In this document: positions 41,504 through 50,039 of the stretch, piece after piece | Position numbering within the stretch: position 1 is the first letter of the stretch | Layout of the letters: the number at the start of each line of letters is the position of its first letter | Origin: Burkholderiales bacterium PBB6 | GTDB lineage: Bacteria > Pseudomonadota > Gammaproteobacteria > Burkholderiales > Burkholderiaceae_C | Direction of reading: 5' to 3' | Length of the DNA stretch: 64,000 bases | Assembly (NCBI GenBank): GCA_002255925.1 | Contig: NKIH01000003.1 | Coordinates: 310,001-374,000 of the forward strand | Made by a program: the position numbers and the translations under genes | Notes under the pieces: model-generated | Database searches by the model: none | What the model saw: the letters and a program-made list of their open reading frames with translations, nothing else | What the model was told of the DNA's origin: nothing

Positions 41504-43870
41504 CTAGGCCTGGGCGGAAATCACCCGGTTGCGTCCCTCGCTCTTGGCGCGGTACAGGGCTGCGTCCGCCGATGCCAGCAACTCTTCAATGCGCTCAGGT
41601 GGGGAGCCCACCAGCACCCAGCCGACGCTGACGTGCACGCTCAGCTCATGGCCTTCAAACTCAAGCACGGACTGCTCGATGGCCGAGCGCAGCCGCTCGA
41701 GCACCAGCGCTGCGCCCTCTGCGTCGGTGTTGTGCATCAACACCGCGAACTCCTCGCCGCCGATGCGGGCCAGCACATCGGTGCCGCGCAGCTTGGTGGC
41801 TGCCAAGGCCGAGAAATGCCGCAGGACCGCGTCACCGCCGGCATGGCCGTAGCGGTCATTGATCTGCTTGAAGTGGTCCAGATCCAGCAAGGCCAGGCCC
41901 AACGGCAGCTTGTCGCGCTCGGCGCGGGCCAGGGCCGCCCGGGCTTGCTCAAGGAAGTGTCGGCGGTTGCATAGACCGGTCAGCTCGTCGGTGGTGGCCA
42001 GACGCTCCAGCTCTTCTGCCGTCTTCTGGCGCTCAACCTCCAGCTCCCGCGCATGAATCAGGGCGGCCAGCGCCACGCTCAGGGGCTGCAAGGCGGCCGC
42101 CAGATCAGCGTCATACCCTTCAGGGGCATTGGCCAGACCGATCATGCCGGTCACGTGGCCATTGAAGCTGATGGGGATGCCGAGGAAGCTGTCGATCGTT
42201 GGATGGCCGGGAGGCAGGCCCTTGCTGGCCGGGTGGGAACCAGGCTCATTGGTGCACACCACCTGCCCACTGGTGACCACATGGCCGAACAGATTGTCCA
42301 GGTCGTAAAAGCGCATGCTCCTGCGCCCGCCAGCCATCTCGGCATACATCTCGCGCGTACGGTCGTTCCAGCTCAGGTCGCTGGTGGCCGGCAGATCGAT
42401 GTACTGGCGGCCATCGGGGTCATGCCCCACGATGCCGATGAAGCCGAAGCGGCTGTCCGTGATCTTGAGCAGTGGCTGGAACAGCGAATTGCAGGCTTCA
42501 TGCATGTTCCGCGTGAGCAGGAAACTCGACTGCGCACTGTTCAGGACGTCCAGCAGGCCGCGCTGCCGGTTTCTCATCAGCTCTTCCCGCTTGCGGTTGG
42601 TGATGTCCATCAAGGTGCCAACCACACGCAGGTGCTCACCGGTAGGCGTAATTTTGGTGACCCGGAAGCAAGACTGCACCCAGACGTAATGCCCTGCGCG
42701 GTGGCGGATCCGGTACTCCAGCGTCTGCAGGCCCGCCTTCAGGCCGAGTTGTTGATTGCGGCGGATCTGGGCGTCTACGTCGGCCAAATCTTCCGGGTGG
42801 ACCCGACTGGTCCAGAAGTCGAAGTGCGTGTCCATCTCCTCGGTGCGAAAGCCGATGATCTCGGCCGCACGGGGGTTGAGCACGCGCTCGCTGGTGGTCA
42901 GATCCTGGTCGAACGTCCCCAGCTGGGCCGACTCCACGGCCAGCATCAGGCGCTCGCGTGCGGCCGTCACCCGGCTTTCCAGCTGCTTCTGCCGTGTTTC
43001 ATCCAGCAGGTAGCCCCGGATCTGGGGGTCATTGCCTTCCACCCGCTTTTCGCCCCAACTCACCTGGCGAATCCAGTGATCGGAGCGACCCGTCTGAGCC
43101 AGCCGGTAGCTCAATTCCACCCGCCGTTCAGGGTGGTCGATGTGGCTGCGCATCACGGCGCGAAACTCATGCCGGTCAGCGGGGTGGATGATCTGCTCGA
43201 ACGCGACCCCCGGCTTGAGCGCCGCCAATGCAGCCGGGCCGATGGCCGCTGCCAGGTTCTCGGATTGGAAGGTGAGATGGCGCTTTTCAGGGTCCCACAA
43301 CACCACGGCCAAGGGGCCCTCCGCAAACAACTCTCGCTCGATCAGCAAGGCGTTTCGGCGCACCCGCTGGTGCAACTCTCGGCCGATCATCTCGGCCCAT
43401 TGCTGCAGCAGGGCCATCGAGCCTTCACTGAAATCTGGCCGGCTTTCGGTGTCCAGCAGGCACAGGGTACCGACGGCTATGCCCTGGTCGGCGCGCAGGG
43501 GCACCCCTGCATAGAAGCGAATGCCCGCATCGCCGAGCACGTTCGGATTGCCAGACCAATGCTCGTCGGCCAGAGTGTCCGGGATCAGCAGAGGTGCATT
43601 GTTGAGCACCGCTGTCCGGCAAAAGGAATCCTCCGCCGGCAGCGAACTGACTGGAATTCCGTGGCTGCCCAGCACCCGAAAGGTGCGCTCTTCCAGGGCG
43701 GACACCATGGCCAGGGGCATCTTGAAGGCGGCGGCAGCGAGGCCGGCAAAGCGATGCAACTCGGCCTGGAAATCGGCCTCGATCGCCTGCGACAGCATCA
43801 GGCTCTGCAGTGCCTTCAACCGGGCGGCGTCATCATGGTTCGGCGTGGCTTCAACTGGGCGGGAGATCAT
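41504..43870 (-). CDS. Multi-sensor diguanylate cyclase (GAF-PAS-PAS-GAF-GGDEF)
   Basis: This 788-residue cytoplasmic protein contains a GAF domain (about 35-185, with PAEDSFCRTAVLN and FYAGVPLRA), two PAS/PAC domains (about 195-430, the second ending GTLMDITNRKREEL), a second GAF (about 450-605), and a GGDEF domain (about 625-788). The active site is GGEEF and the RGTD five residues before it is the inhibitory I-site. It should make c-di-GMP with product inhibition in response to small-molecule or redox cues. No EAL domain is present. It has no TM segments. Confidence 0.93.
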   Translation of the reverse strand: MISRPVEATPNHDDAARLKALQSLMLSQAIEADFQAELHRFAGLAAAAFKMPLAMVSALEERTFRVLGSHGIPVSSLPAEDSFCRTAVLNNAPLLIPDTLADEHWSGNPNVLGDAGIRFYAGVPLRADQGIAVGTLCLLDTESRPDFSEGSMALLQQWAEMIGRELHQRVRRNALLIERELFAEGPLAVVLWDPEKRHLTFQSENLAAAIGPAALAALKPGVAFEQIIHPADRHEFRAVMRSHIDHPERRVELSYRLAQTGRSDHWIRQVSWGEKRVEGNDPQIRGYLLDETRQKQLESRVTAARERLMLAVESAQLGTFDQDLTTSERVLNPRAAEIIGFRTEEMDTHFDFWTSRVHPEDLADVDAQIRRNQQLGLKAGLQTLEYRIRHRAGHYVWVQSCFRVTKITPTGEHLRVVGTLMDITNRKREELMRNRQRGLLDVLNSAQSSFLLTRNMHEACNSLFQPLLKITDSRFGFIGIVGHDPDGRQYIDLPATSDLSWNDRTREMYAEMAGGRRSMRFYDLDNLFGHVVTSGQVVCTNEPGSHPASKGLPPGHPTIDSFLGIPISFNGHVTGMIGLANAPEGYDADLAAALQPLSVALAALIHARELEVERQKTAEELERLATTDELTGLCNRRHFLEQARAALARAERDKLPLGLALLDLDHFKQINDRYGHAGGDAVLRHFSALAATKLRGTDVLARIGGEEFAVLMHNTDAEGAALVLERLRSAIEQSVLEFEGHELSVHVSVGWVLVGSPPERIEELLASADAALYRAKSEGRNRVISAQA

Positions 43871-44257
43871 TCCGTGCTCTCTACTATTGCCCTGCTGGGC
43901 GGCTCGAAGGTCGCAACGACCTCGCCGCTAGGTATCGTCCGGGGAATAACCCGCTTAAGCGTTCGCACAGAAATAGTGCGAACTACCTCGCAGTCAATGC
44001 AAGCATTCAGGGGCTGGGATGCGAAAAGCTGACTCAAATCGAATTCAACATGGCCGGTGAGCCAGATCGGCAACTCACACCCGCATCACCATCCCGGACA
44101 GCCAGGTACTTTGCCTGCCGTGTCAGTCCCAGGCCACATCGCTTCGCGCCCTGGCCACGCTATCGAAGCGAATGCGGCAGGCGAGGTTCTTGCCCTCGCG
44201 CTCTTCATGCCGTCTCACGTTGAAGCCGACCGGGTGATGACGGCCGGTGAATCGGCG
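43871..44257. other. Non-coding gap with an 8-bp inverted repeat
   Basis: This 387-bp gap lies between the diguanylate cyclase start and the YciI-like stop. Open frames exist but none has a credible start, ribosome binding site or recognisable protein. The one structured element is the GTTCGCAC/GTGCGAAC repeat. The frame downstream of the YciI stop stays open for about 45 codons, which may be an accident or the trace of a longer ancestor. Confidence 0.5.
43961..43983. repeat. Perfect inverted repeat GTTCGCAC-N7-GTGCGAAC
   Basis: Two perfect 8-bp arms flank AGAAATA, about 90 bp upstream of the GGDEF gene start. The AT-rich loop stands out from the local GC background. It may be an operator for the diguanylate cyclase gene or a transcript hairpin. 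Confidence 0.5.
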
Positions 44258-44617
44258 TCAGGAAAAGTCGGATGCCTCGTACAGCGGCCGGATTTCAAGC
44301 TCACTGGGCCCGGGCATGGGATTCGGGCAGCGCTTGGCCCAGGCCACGGCCTCGTCCATGTCCTTGACCTCCCACAGCCAGAAGCCGGCGACCAACTCAC
44401 TGGTGGCGGCAAACGGGCCGTGGATGGCGGTGCGAGCCGGGCCATCAAAGGCGATGCGCTGGCCATGTGACGACGGTTTGAGCCCGTCACCAAAGCGCAG
44501 GATGCCCGCATCCTTCAATGCCTGGTTGAACTGCCCCATCTCGTCCATGCGTTCAGCAGAGGGGAGATGGCCCTGCTCACTGTCCACGGTCGCCTTCACC
44601 AGCACCATCACGCGCAT
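44258..44617 (-). CDS. YciI/YCII-related protein
   Basis: This 119-residue protein starts MRVMVLVKATVDSEQG after a strong AAGGAGAG. It contains FNQALKDAGILRFGDGLKPS, HGPFAATSELVAGFWLWEVK and DEAVAWAKRCPNPMPGPSE. This is the YCII (DGPF) family seen in muconolactone-isomerase-like folds. Members often occur near ECF sigma factors, but none is seen here. Function is unknown. Confidence 0.88.
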   Translation of the reverse strand: MRVMVLVKATVDSEQGHLPSAERMDEMGQFNQALKDAGILRFGDGLKPSSHGQRIAFDGPARTAIHGPFAATSELVAGFWLWEVKDMDEAVAWAKRCPNPMPGPSELEIRPLYEASDFS

Positions 44618-44664
44618 CGTCACTCTCCTTGTTGAATGCGCGCCGGGCGCAGCCCGACAACTGG

Positions 44665-45141
44665 TCAGGCGGTATGCAGCACAGACGCGATGAAGGCTGA
44701 TTTTGCTGCTCGATATTCTTCGGCGCTCAGGCATGCAGCGCTCTGTTTCACATCGTTGTAGGCCTTGACCAGCGCTGGACTGGCACGCAGAGCATCCCGG
44801 AAATGCATGAAGAATTCGAACCTGGAGCCTTCAGCGACAACTTGAAGTGCAAGGTCGACATCCCCGCGCGGGCTCAGCATCATGCAGAGCTCCGGCGTGC
44901 GCAAGGTATCGCGCTTTGCCACATAGCCGACCCGCTCAAGCGCAGCCACGGTAGGCTGGTGTTGCTGGGCCGGAACGAGGACACAAACATCGATGTCGCC
45001 CTTGGACGCAACGCCCGGAATGGCTGATGAACCTACGTGCTCGATGCGGCAGCCAGGGAGAAGGTGTGCGAACTCACGAGCGAGGTCTTCGACCACTTGG
45101 ACGGCTATCGGCTGGTAGTCGATCGGGTTGAGCAGTTGCAT
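44665..45141 (-). CDS. GrpB-family (nucleotidyltransferase-like) protein
   Basis: This 158-residue protein from ATG 45141 has the GrpB signature EHVGSSAIPGVASKGDIDVC, with the two-Asp nucleotidyltransferase motif D-I-D. It continues LSPRGDVDLALQVV and ends CLSAEEYRAAKSAFIASVL. GrpB proteins (UPF0157) are uncharacterised, and some are fused to dephospho-CoA kinase. It is one of the small leftward genes between the diguanylate cyclase and the integron remnant. Confidence 0.88.
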   Translation of the reverse strand: MQLLNPIDYQPIAVQVVEDLAREFAHLLPGCRIEHVGSSAIPGVASKGDIDVCVLVPAQQHQPTVAALERVGYVAKRDTLRTPELCMMLSPRGDVDLALQVVAEGSRFEFFMHFRDALRASPALVKAYNDVKQSAACLSAEEYRAAKSAFIASVLHTA

Positions 45142-45184
45142 GAAAATGACCCAGCGCAAGCAAACAAATTGGATACCAAACGGA

Positions 45185-45778
45185 TCAGCAGTCGCTCACG
45201 GGAATCCACCCAACCGCGATGCGCCAGGCTGCTTCTGCGGACTTGCGCGCCTGGTATTCCGCCGGTGAGGGGCGCGGTGCGCTGCGCATGTCGCTCAACC
45301 GCTGCGTCAACGGGCTCAAGCCGGCTTGCTGCCTGCGTTGTTCAAGCTGCGCTGGCTCTTCCACCTCGCAGACCACCGGCCCGTCGGGCGTGATCTCCAT
45401 CTGGGTGCCGAACCGCTGCGGCTTCCCCTCGAACACACGGATCCTGTCATCGAGGTAGGCGAGCTGCCACTCGGGCACATGCCTGGCAGCCACTTCGGCC
45501 GCCAGCAGGTCACGGCCGCGCCGCATGCAATCCGGCTCTCCAATCGAGTGCTGAAGCACGAGCCAAGCGGCCTCGGCGCCCTCTTCCCCAACCAGGCCTT
45601 CATGCGGCCAACCGAACTCGTCCATCACCTTGCGAAGCGCGCGCGCGTTGTCGCGGTGCACCGCTGCCATGCGCGGGTGGTAGCCATCAAACAGCGAACC
45701 GTCAGCCTCCAGTTCAGCCCGGACGGAGAGATCGTTCTGCTGCAAGGCGAGCAACGAATCACGGAGGTGTTCAAGCAT
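45185..45778 (-). CDS. DUF6624-like hypothetical protein
   Basis: This 197-residue protein is helical at the N-terminus, then has RALRKVMDEFGWPHEGLVGE, EGAEAAWLVLQHSIG, MRRGRDLLAAEVAA and YLDDRIRVFEGKPQRFGTQM. It matches the recurrent DUF6624 pattern as I remember it (FGWP..S/GLVGE, AWLL.QH..., YL.DR....G..Q.YGTQ). No activity is known. The C-terminal part (QRLSDMRSAPRPSPAEYQAR) is more variable. Confidence 0.7.
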   Translation of the reverse strand: MLEHLRDSLLALQQNDLSVRAELEADGSLFDGYHPRMAAVHRDNARALRKVMDEFGWPHEGLVGEEGAEAAWLVLQHSIGEPDCMRRGRDLLAAEVAARHVPEWQLAYLDDRIRVFEGKPQRFGTQMEITPDGPVVCEVEEPAQLEQRRQQAGLSPLTQRLSDMRSAPRPSPAEYQARKSAEAAWRIAVGWIPVSDC

Positions 45779-45877
45779 CGGTGGTCATGGTTGAAGGCGA
45801 CCGGCCAACCCGGTCATGGTCATCCAGCAAGCACGGTGCGGACCGTTGGCAAGCGCACTTTCACGGCGATCTGGCTG

Positions 45878-46189
45878 TCAGGCCTGACATTCGAGTTGCT
45901 CCACCGAACTGCCGCCACAGCCATTGGTCGGCGCCACCAGCACGCAAGCGGCAAGCAGGCTCACCGCACCGGCCAATCGCCAGGGCGAAGAAAGCCTCGC
46001 CAGAGCCAGACCAATGCATGCGAGCGAAATGAGCACAGTGAGTATGTGAAAAACGGCGGCCGTAGCGCCGGCGACGAAACCATTGCACAGGGTCACGACA
46101 TACATCGCGGCCAGCAGTGACGTACCCAACGCCGCAAGTGCAGATAACGCCACGGTCAAAAGCCTGACCACCTCAGACCACAGGCGCAT
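45878..46189 (-). CDS. Small membrane protein, unknown
   Basis: This 103-residue protein has about three hydrophobic segments: VALSALAALGTSLLAAMYVV, ILTVLISLACIGLALARLSS and LAGAVSLLAACVLVAPTNGC. It begins at ATG 46189, overlapping the upstream VOC gene stop by 17 bp. No family is recognised and expression probably depends on the VOC gene. Confidence 0.55.
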   Translation of the reverse strand: MRLWSEVVRLLTVALSALAALGTSLLAAMYVVTLCNGFVAGATAAVFHILTVLISLACIGLALARLSSPWRLAGAVSLLAACVLVAPTNGCGGSSVEQLECQA

Positions 46190-46547
46190 GACAAACCGCT
46201 TCAAGGTTGTGCCCGTCCGGGCCGATGACGAACGCCGCGTAGTAGTGGGCGTGGTACCGAGGACGCAGACCCGGCTCGCCATGACCTGTGCCGCCCGCCT
46301 CCAGCGCGGCGCGGTAGAACGCGTTCACCTGCTCCCGCGTGGCGGCGACGAACGCGATATGCAGCGGGGTGGGCTTTTCCACGGCCTGGAACAGGCACAA
46401 CGACGCGTTGTTGGCACCGCAAAGCTCGATGCCGTAGGCGGGATCGCCTTCCGCGCCCGCAACAACGCCGAGCGGCTCAAGCGCCTTCAGGAAGAAGGCT
46501 TTGCTTGCAGCGTAGTCGCTGACTCCGAATTTGACGTGATCAAACAT
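46173..46547 (-). CDS. VOC-superfamily (glyoxalase-like) protein
   Basis: This 124-residue protein begins MFDHVKFGVSDYAASKAFFL and ends HYYAAFVIGPDGHNLEAVCH. It is the same VOC subgroup as the protein at 19697-20074, with the shared HYYAAF.I.PDGH segment and metal ligands His and Glu. The substrate is unknown. Confidence 0.88.
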   Translation of the reverse strand: MFDHVKFGVSDYAASKAFFLKALEPLGVVAGAEGDPAYGIELCGANNASLCLFQAVEKPTPLHIAFVAATREQVNAFYRAALEAGGTGHGEPGLRPRYHAHYYAAFVIGPDGHNLEAVCHAPVV

Positions 46548-46594
46548 GCGACTTGAAGCTGGGTTGAAGGAGGCACTGCACGCGCTACGCCGGG

Positions 46595-47392
46595 CTACTT
46601 CGGCAGCGGCTCTCTGGAGACCACATCGGCCAGGCTGGAGTACCTGATCCTCATGTCCAGCTTGCCATCTGCATCAGTGTCCACATCCGCGAACTGCAGC
46701 TTGCCGAGCTTGTAGTGTTCCACGCGCAGGGCCAGGCCAGATGCCGGGTTGATGTACTCGACGGTTTCCAGCACACCGTCCGCATGGAGCCACCGCACGT
46801 CGGGAAAGCGATCGCCATCGCTGTCGGTTTCGCTCATCTCGATGTTGCCGTCACGGAAGCGTTGCCGGCTCTCGAACGTGCCATCGAAGTCGTCATCCGA
46901 TTCGGCCGATTCGATGAGACCTCGGGCGCCGTAGTGCGCGATGTAGTCCACCTTGCGGTCCAGGTTGCGATCGATCTCGAGCTTCAGCGGCGTGCCGTTC
47001 GCCGAATAGGTCCAGGTTTCATCCAGCTGGCCGTCGCGGTTGTAGTCAACGCCGTCGGTCGTCGCGGGTGTCTTGTAGGCCGCATACGTTGCACCCATGC
47101 CAACCATCACCCCCAGCACGAAGCCCCAGAACCCGCGTGAGCGGGACTTGGCACCCGGCATTGGTGTTGGCGTCAGGTCTGGTTGTGCCTCTTCCCAGCG
47201 GTCGATGATCGCCCTGGCCGCTGTGTAGCGCTCTTCGTCCACGACGAGGCGAACGAGCCCGGCCGCGGGCATCTCACCGATCGCGCCTTGGAGGGCCTCA
47301 CCGTGAATGAGCACGTCGATCCCCTCTTGCTTCAAGAGATCGAGAAGCATGTGCGCTTCAACGGCGTTCGCGGCTTCGTAAAGGGTCTTCAT
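46595..47392 (-). CDS. DUF2007 membrane protein with calcium-type Asp loops
   Basis: This 265-residue protein has an N-terminal DUF2007-type domain (LYEAANAVEAHMLLDLLKQE, VLIHGEALQGAIGEMPAAGL). One TM helix follows near residues 88-108 (GFWGFVLGVMVGMGATYAAY). The C-terminal part has several D-x-[DN]-x-D-G motifs (DYNRDGQLDE, DSDGDRFPDV, DTDADGKLDM) like EF-hand/thrombospondin type III loops. The loops should bind calcium outside the membrane, if the topology is N-in. Function is unknown. Confidence 0.75.
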   Translation of the reverse strand: MKTLYEAANAVEAHMLLDLLKQEGIDVLIHGEALQGAIGEMPAAGLVRLVVDEERYTAARAIIDRWEEAQPDLTPTPMPGAKSRSRGFWGFVLGVMVGMGATYAAYKTPATTDGVDYNRDGQLDETWTYSANGTPLKLEIDRNLDRKVDYIAHYGARGLIESAESDDDFDGTFESRQRFRDGNIEMSETDSDGDRFPDVRWLHADGVLETVEYINPASGLALRVEHYKLGKLQFADVDTDADGKLDMRIRYSSLADVVSREPLPK

Positions 47393-47490
47393 GGGACCAA
47401 GGTTACAGGGGAAGCGACCTCATCAGATTCGGGCACCTGCGCAGCTGACCTGGGCGCTTCCCGGCAGCTCCGATCAACACCAGCGAGTGG

Positions 47491-47913
47491 TCAGCACGCA
47501 GCACGTCGCATCCGGAAAATCACAGCCACAAGCAACACGCCCGCGGGTGCGGCCAAGGCCCAGACACCCAGCTGCCAAGACGCAGCTGGCCTCGGAAACT
47601 CAACGAACACCGTGGCGATGACGGACATGGCCATCAGGCTTGCAAGCAATCGCCAGGAGTGAGTGCCGGCGAGAAGGCAGCCGACGACGGCGCCCAGCGC
47701 GAAGGCCAGCGCACGAATCAGGGTGTCCACCAGCCAGAACGAGGTTTCGCCGGCAACAAGCACCACATGCTCGATCGGCGGCTTCTCGTAAAGCCAATCA
47801 AGGGCGGCAATGGGCAGCAACGCTTCGATGAGCGTCTGCGCCCCCAGAGAGACCAACAGCGCCACCCCAGTTGCGAACCAGATGGAGCCGGTGAGTTTTT
47901 GCGGTTCAGACAT
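47491..47913 (-). CDS. Small membrane protein, unknown
   Basis: This 140-residue protein has four TM segments (FATGVALLVSLGAQTLIEAL, LIRALAFALGAVVGCLLAGT, LLASLMAMSVIATVFVEFP, LGVWALAAPAGVLLVAVIFR) and a basic C-terminus. No family is recognised. It stands alone with about 100-bp gaps on both sides. Confidence 0.6.
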   Translation of the reverse strand: MSEPQKLTGSIWFATGVALLVSLGAQTLIEALLPIAALDWLYEKPPIEHVVLVAGETSFWLVDTLIRALAFALGAVVGCLLAGTHSWRLLASLMAMSVIATVFVEFPRPAASWQLGVWALAAPAGVLLVAVIFRMRRAAC

Positions 47914-48108
47914 GCGAGGCGATGGATGTCGATGATCTGGCGGCTGCAGAGGGCTGCGCGTAATCAGGGAGGATCAAAGCCCCTGATGCCGGACCTGAAG
48001 ATTGGTGAGGGGTTTGCGTTTCGATGGCTCTGCCCGGCGCAGCCCTGTTGAATGACAGCTTGGAAAAACAGGGCGCACCTGCTAGTTGCCAATTGCCAAC
48101 CATGAGTT

Positions 48109-48468
48109 TCACTCAAGTTCGGACGCAAAGCGCAAACGGTTCCCATCCGGATCTGTCAGCAAGAACTCACGGGTTCCCCAAGGCGTGCTGGCCAATTGGT
48201 TCGTGGGAACAACCCCTTGTTGCTCGAACTCAGCCAAGCAATGCGCCGCGTCTGGAACGACGAAATACACGGCACCACCAACCTGGCAATCGCCAGTGTG
48301 CTCGGTGAGGAAGATGGTTTGACCTTGCCGAGTGAGCTGGACGAAGAGAGGGAAGCCAGGTTCGAACCGATGCTCCCAGTCGATCTTGAAGCCGAGACGA
48401 TCGACGTAGAAGCTCAGGCTCCGCGCTGCGTTGGTGATGCGCAGCTGGGGAATGACTGTTTGTGGCAT
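48109..48468 (-). CDS. VOC/bleomycin-resistance-like protein
   Basis: This 119-residue protein has ITNAARSLSFYVDRLGFKID, WEHRFEPGFPLFVQLTRQG and GGAVYFVVPDAAHCLAEFEQ, ending WGTREFLLTDPDGNRLRFA. That is the bleomycin-resistance/glyoxalase subgroup in which a dimer traps ligands. Only a small-molecule binding role is supported; an antibiotic target is not implied. Confidence 0.87.
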   Translation of the reverse strand: MPQTVIPQLRITNAARSLSFYVDRLGFKIDWEHRFEPGFPLFVQLTRQGQTIFLTEHTGDCQVGGAVYFVVPDAAHCLAEFEQQGVVPTNQLASTPWGTREFLLTDPDGNRLRFASELE

Positions 48469-48503
48469 TGCTTGATGTCCTTCTGCCTTATTGCTGGAAC
48501 TGA

Positions 48504-48525
48504 GCGGCCGGAATCGGCTGGCCGC
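48504..48525. repeat. Inverted repeat between the VOC gene and its upstream neighbour
   Basis: GCGGCC and GGCCGC form perfect 6-bp arms around GGAATCGGCT, in the 132-bp gap after the gene at 48601-49215. No T run follows. It may be a weak terminator or chance. Confidence 0.25.
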
Positions 48526-48600
48526 GCACAGCGAAGACCCGCTGCGAAGCTAAGTGCGGCCCGCTGGCGAAGGCCCACTCCGGCGACCGGCTGGGCGTCG

Positions 48601-49215
48601 CTAGTTGGTGACGGTTTTCCAAACTCTGACCTCCGTGAGTTTCAGGTGTTCAAACCGGGCTGCGACCGATACGACAACATCCCAATGGGACTGCATTTCA
48701 CCGCGGGCAATCTGACTTCGAATGCCGGGAGAGAACGCCTTCAAATCGCCCTGTGTGTAAGGCAACTTTGACTCGAAACCGCCGATCAGCCTTCCGTCCT
48801 CAATCCTCTTGGCGGTAGGCACAACGGTGACGAATCGACTCATTGGCATGCCTACGTACACGCCGGCAATCGAGAGCTTCGGTTGGGGAATACGGGCTGG
48901 CCACCTCCCGCAGCCGGACAGTCGCTTGGACGTGAGCTCAAACCCTGACAGGTTGTTCGAGCCACCGACCTCACCCGCCAGAAAGCTGACTGTCCCCGCA
49001 GAGACCAGGTAGCAGAGCCGCTCCTCGTACTCTCCTGCGTCACCTGTCTTCTGAATTGCTGAAGGCCCGAGCTGACGCTGTATCTCCGTCAGCCTTCCCA
49101 CCCCCAATTCGAAGCCGGCCATTCGCGTGAATGCTTTGCCGTCAACCTCGGCCGCAGCGGTTTGAACCATGGCGGCAGCAAACATCAGAACTGCGAATTG
49201 AACAGTTGGTGGCAT
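48601..49215 (-). CDS. Secreted hypothetical protein
   Basis: This 204-residue protein begins at ATG 49215 with a signal peptide (VQFAVLMFAAAMVQTAAAEV). Its mature domain starts AFTRMAGFELGVGRLTEIQR and has two conserved-looking Cys (ERLCYLV, LSGCGRWP). The pattern of a first half GFELGVGRLTEIQRQLG and a second half AGVYVGMPMSRFV suggests two related sub-domains. It is not recognised. Composition is less GC-rich than the catabolic regions. Confidence 0.62.
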   Translation of the reverse strand: MPPTVQFAVLMFAAAMVQTAAAEVDGKAFTRMAGFELGVGRLTEIQRQLGPSAIQKTGDAGEYEERLCYLVSAGTVSFLAGEVGGSNNLSGFELTSKRLSGCGRWPARIPQPKLSIAGVYVGMPMSRFVTVVPTAKRIEDGRLIGGFESKLPYTQGDLKAFSPGIRSQIARGEMQSHWDVVVSVAARFEHLKLTEVRVWKTVTN

Positions 49216-49299
49216 GCGACGCTTAATGTGGAAAGTCAGCTGACTGGGCGGCGGACCCCGTCTCATTTACCTTGGTACGGCTAGGGGGGAGCAGGTCAG

Positions 49300-49806
49300 T
49301 CAGGCAACGCGGTAGGCGGAGACACGGGGAACAAGTTCCTGTTGAAATCGCTGACTGAACGGAGTGCCATTGAACGTATGCGTGCAGCATGCGCACTGAG
49401 GAACCAAGGTTCCTGGACCAGCCGTGGGGTCGACGACCCGCAAGATACCGTCGGCATCGACTTTCAGACCACTGAAGTAGCTCGCCTCCCCAGTACGAAC
49501 ATATGCCCGCGCAGCATCCTCGCGCAAGGCAACCAGCCAGAAAATGGGCTCGCGTCTGTCGAGCCTGGCTACGGCCTCGCTGTAAGTCTCATCCCATTTC
49601 CTCCCTACACGAGAGAGAAGGAAACGGAACAGGGGCGTGTAGTCAAGTCCTCTACGAACGCCCTTCTGCATGCCTAGATCGTCGACGTGCTTCTCGCCTG
49701 CGTTAACACTGCGACGGGCTGTGCTGAAGTCCCCGCCGAAGCGGTGATGAACGCCTCGCGCGGTCGTGTTCACCTTCCGGTAAAGCGGTGACTTGGCCTT
49801 CTGCAT
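49300..49806 (-). CDS. Hypothetical protein, probable integron-cassette gene
   Basis: This 168-residue protein starts at ATG 49806, only 5 bp after a GTTAGGC core site. It carries YRKVNTTARGVHHRFGGDFS, RRGLDYTPLFRFLLSRVGRK, REPIFWLVALREDAARAYVR and CACCTHTFNGTPFSQ. The Cys/His cluster at the end may bind metal. No function is known. It is the first gene after the integron-like recombination site, on the strand opposite to the integrase remnant, which is where the first cassette of an integron belongs. Confidence 0.68.
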   Translation of the reverse strand: MQKAKSPLYRKVNTTARGVHHRFGGDFSTARRSVNAGEKHVDDLGMQKGVRRGLDYTPLFRFLLSRVGRKWDETYSEAVARLDRREPIFWLVALREDAARAYVRTGEASYFSGLKVDADGILRVVDPTAGPGTLVPQCACCTHTFNGTPFSQRFQQELVPRVSAYRVA

Positions 49807-49811
49807 TCGTT

Positions 49812-49818
49812 GCCTAAC
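49812..49818 (-). other. Integron-type recombination core site (GTTAGGC)
   Basis: On the reverse strand GTTAGGC matches the GTTRRRY core at which integron integrases recombine. It is placed 5 bp before the cassette-like gene and is preceded by an AT-rich TATAAAC stretch, comparable with attI sites. An IntI-like remnant lies on the other side in opposite orientation. No convincing inverted partner core (RYYYAAC) was found downstream of the gene. Confidence 0.5.
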
Positions 49819-50039
49819 GTTTATATGCGGGGACAATTTTGCGCCCTAAATCCGCCGCGTGTCTCGCTAACTCGCGGGTGCCTGGCGCTGGCCAAGCCGC
49901 ATGGCTACTCGGTCGGCGGGTGATCAACCACTTTTCATCCAGCATATTCGATTGGCAAAAGCGGCGCCTCTTGATGCGAACTTGGTCCGGTCGCCTCTAA
50001 CGGTGCAAGCCCCGGGAAGATGCATGAAAGGAGGCATTC

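Noticed and set aside
42053..44032. 659-codon open frame antisense to the diguanylate cyclase
   Set aside because: Its product is His/Gln/Arg-rich with no domain, typical of an antisense shadow in GC-rich DNA.
44110..44257. Continuation of the YciI frame past its stop (about 45 codons ending VARARSDVAWD)
   Set aside because: No independent start or family signal; most likely chance.
49215..49303. Possible attC between the genes at 48601 and 49300
   Set aside because: GCCTGAC and ATTAAGC each differ by one base from core-site consensus, but the inner arms do not pair, so a functional attC is not supported.
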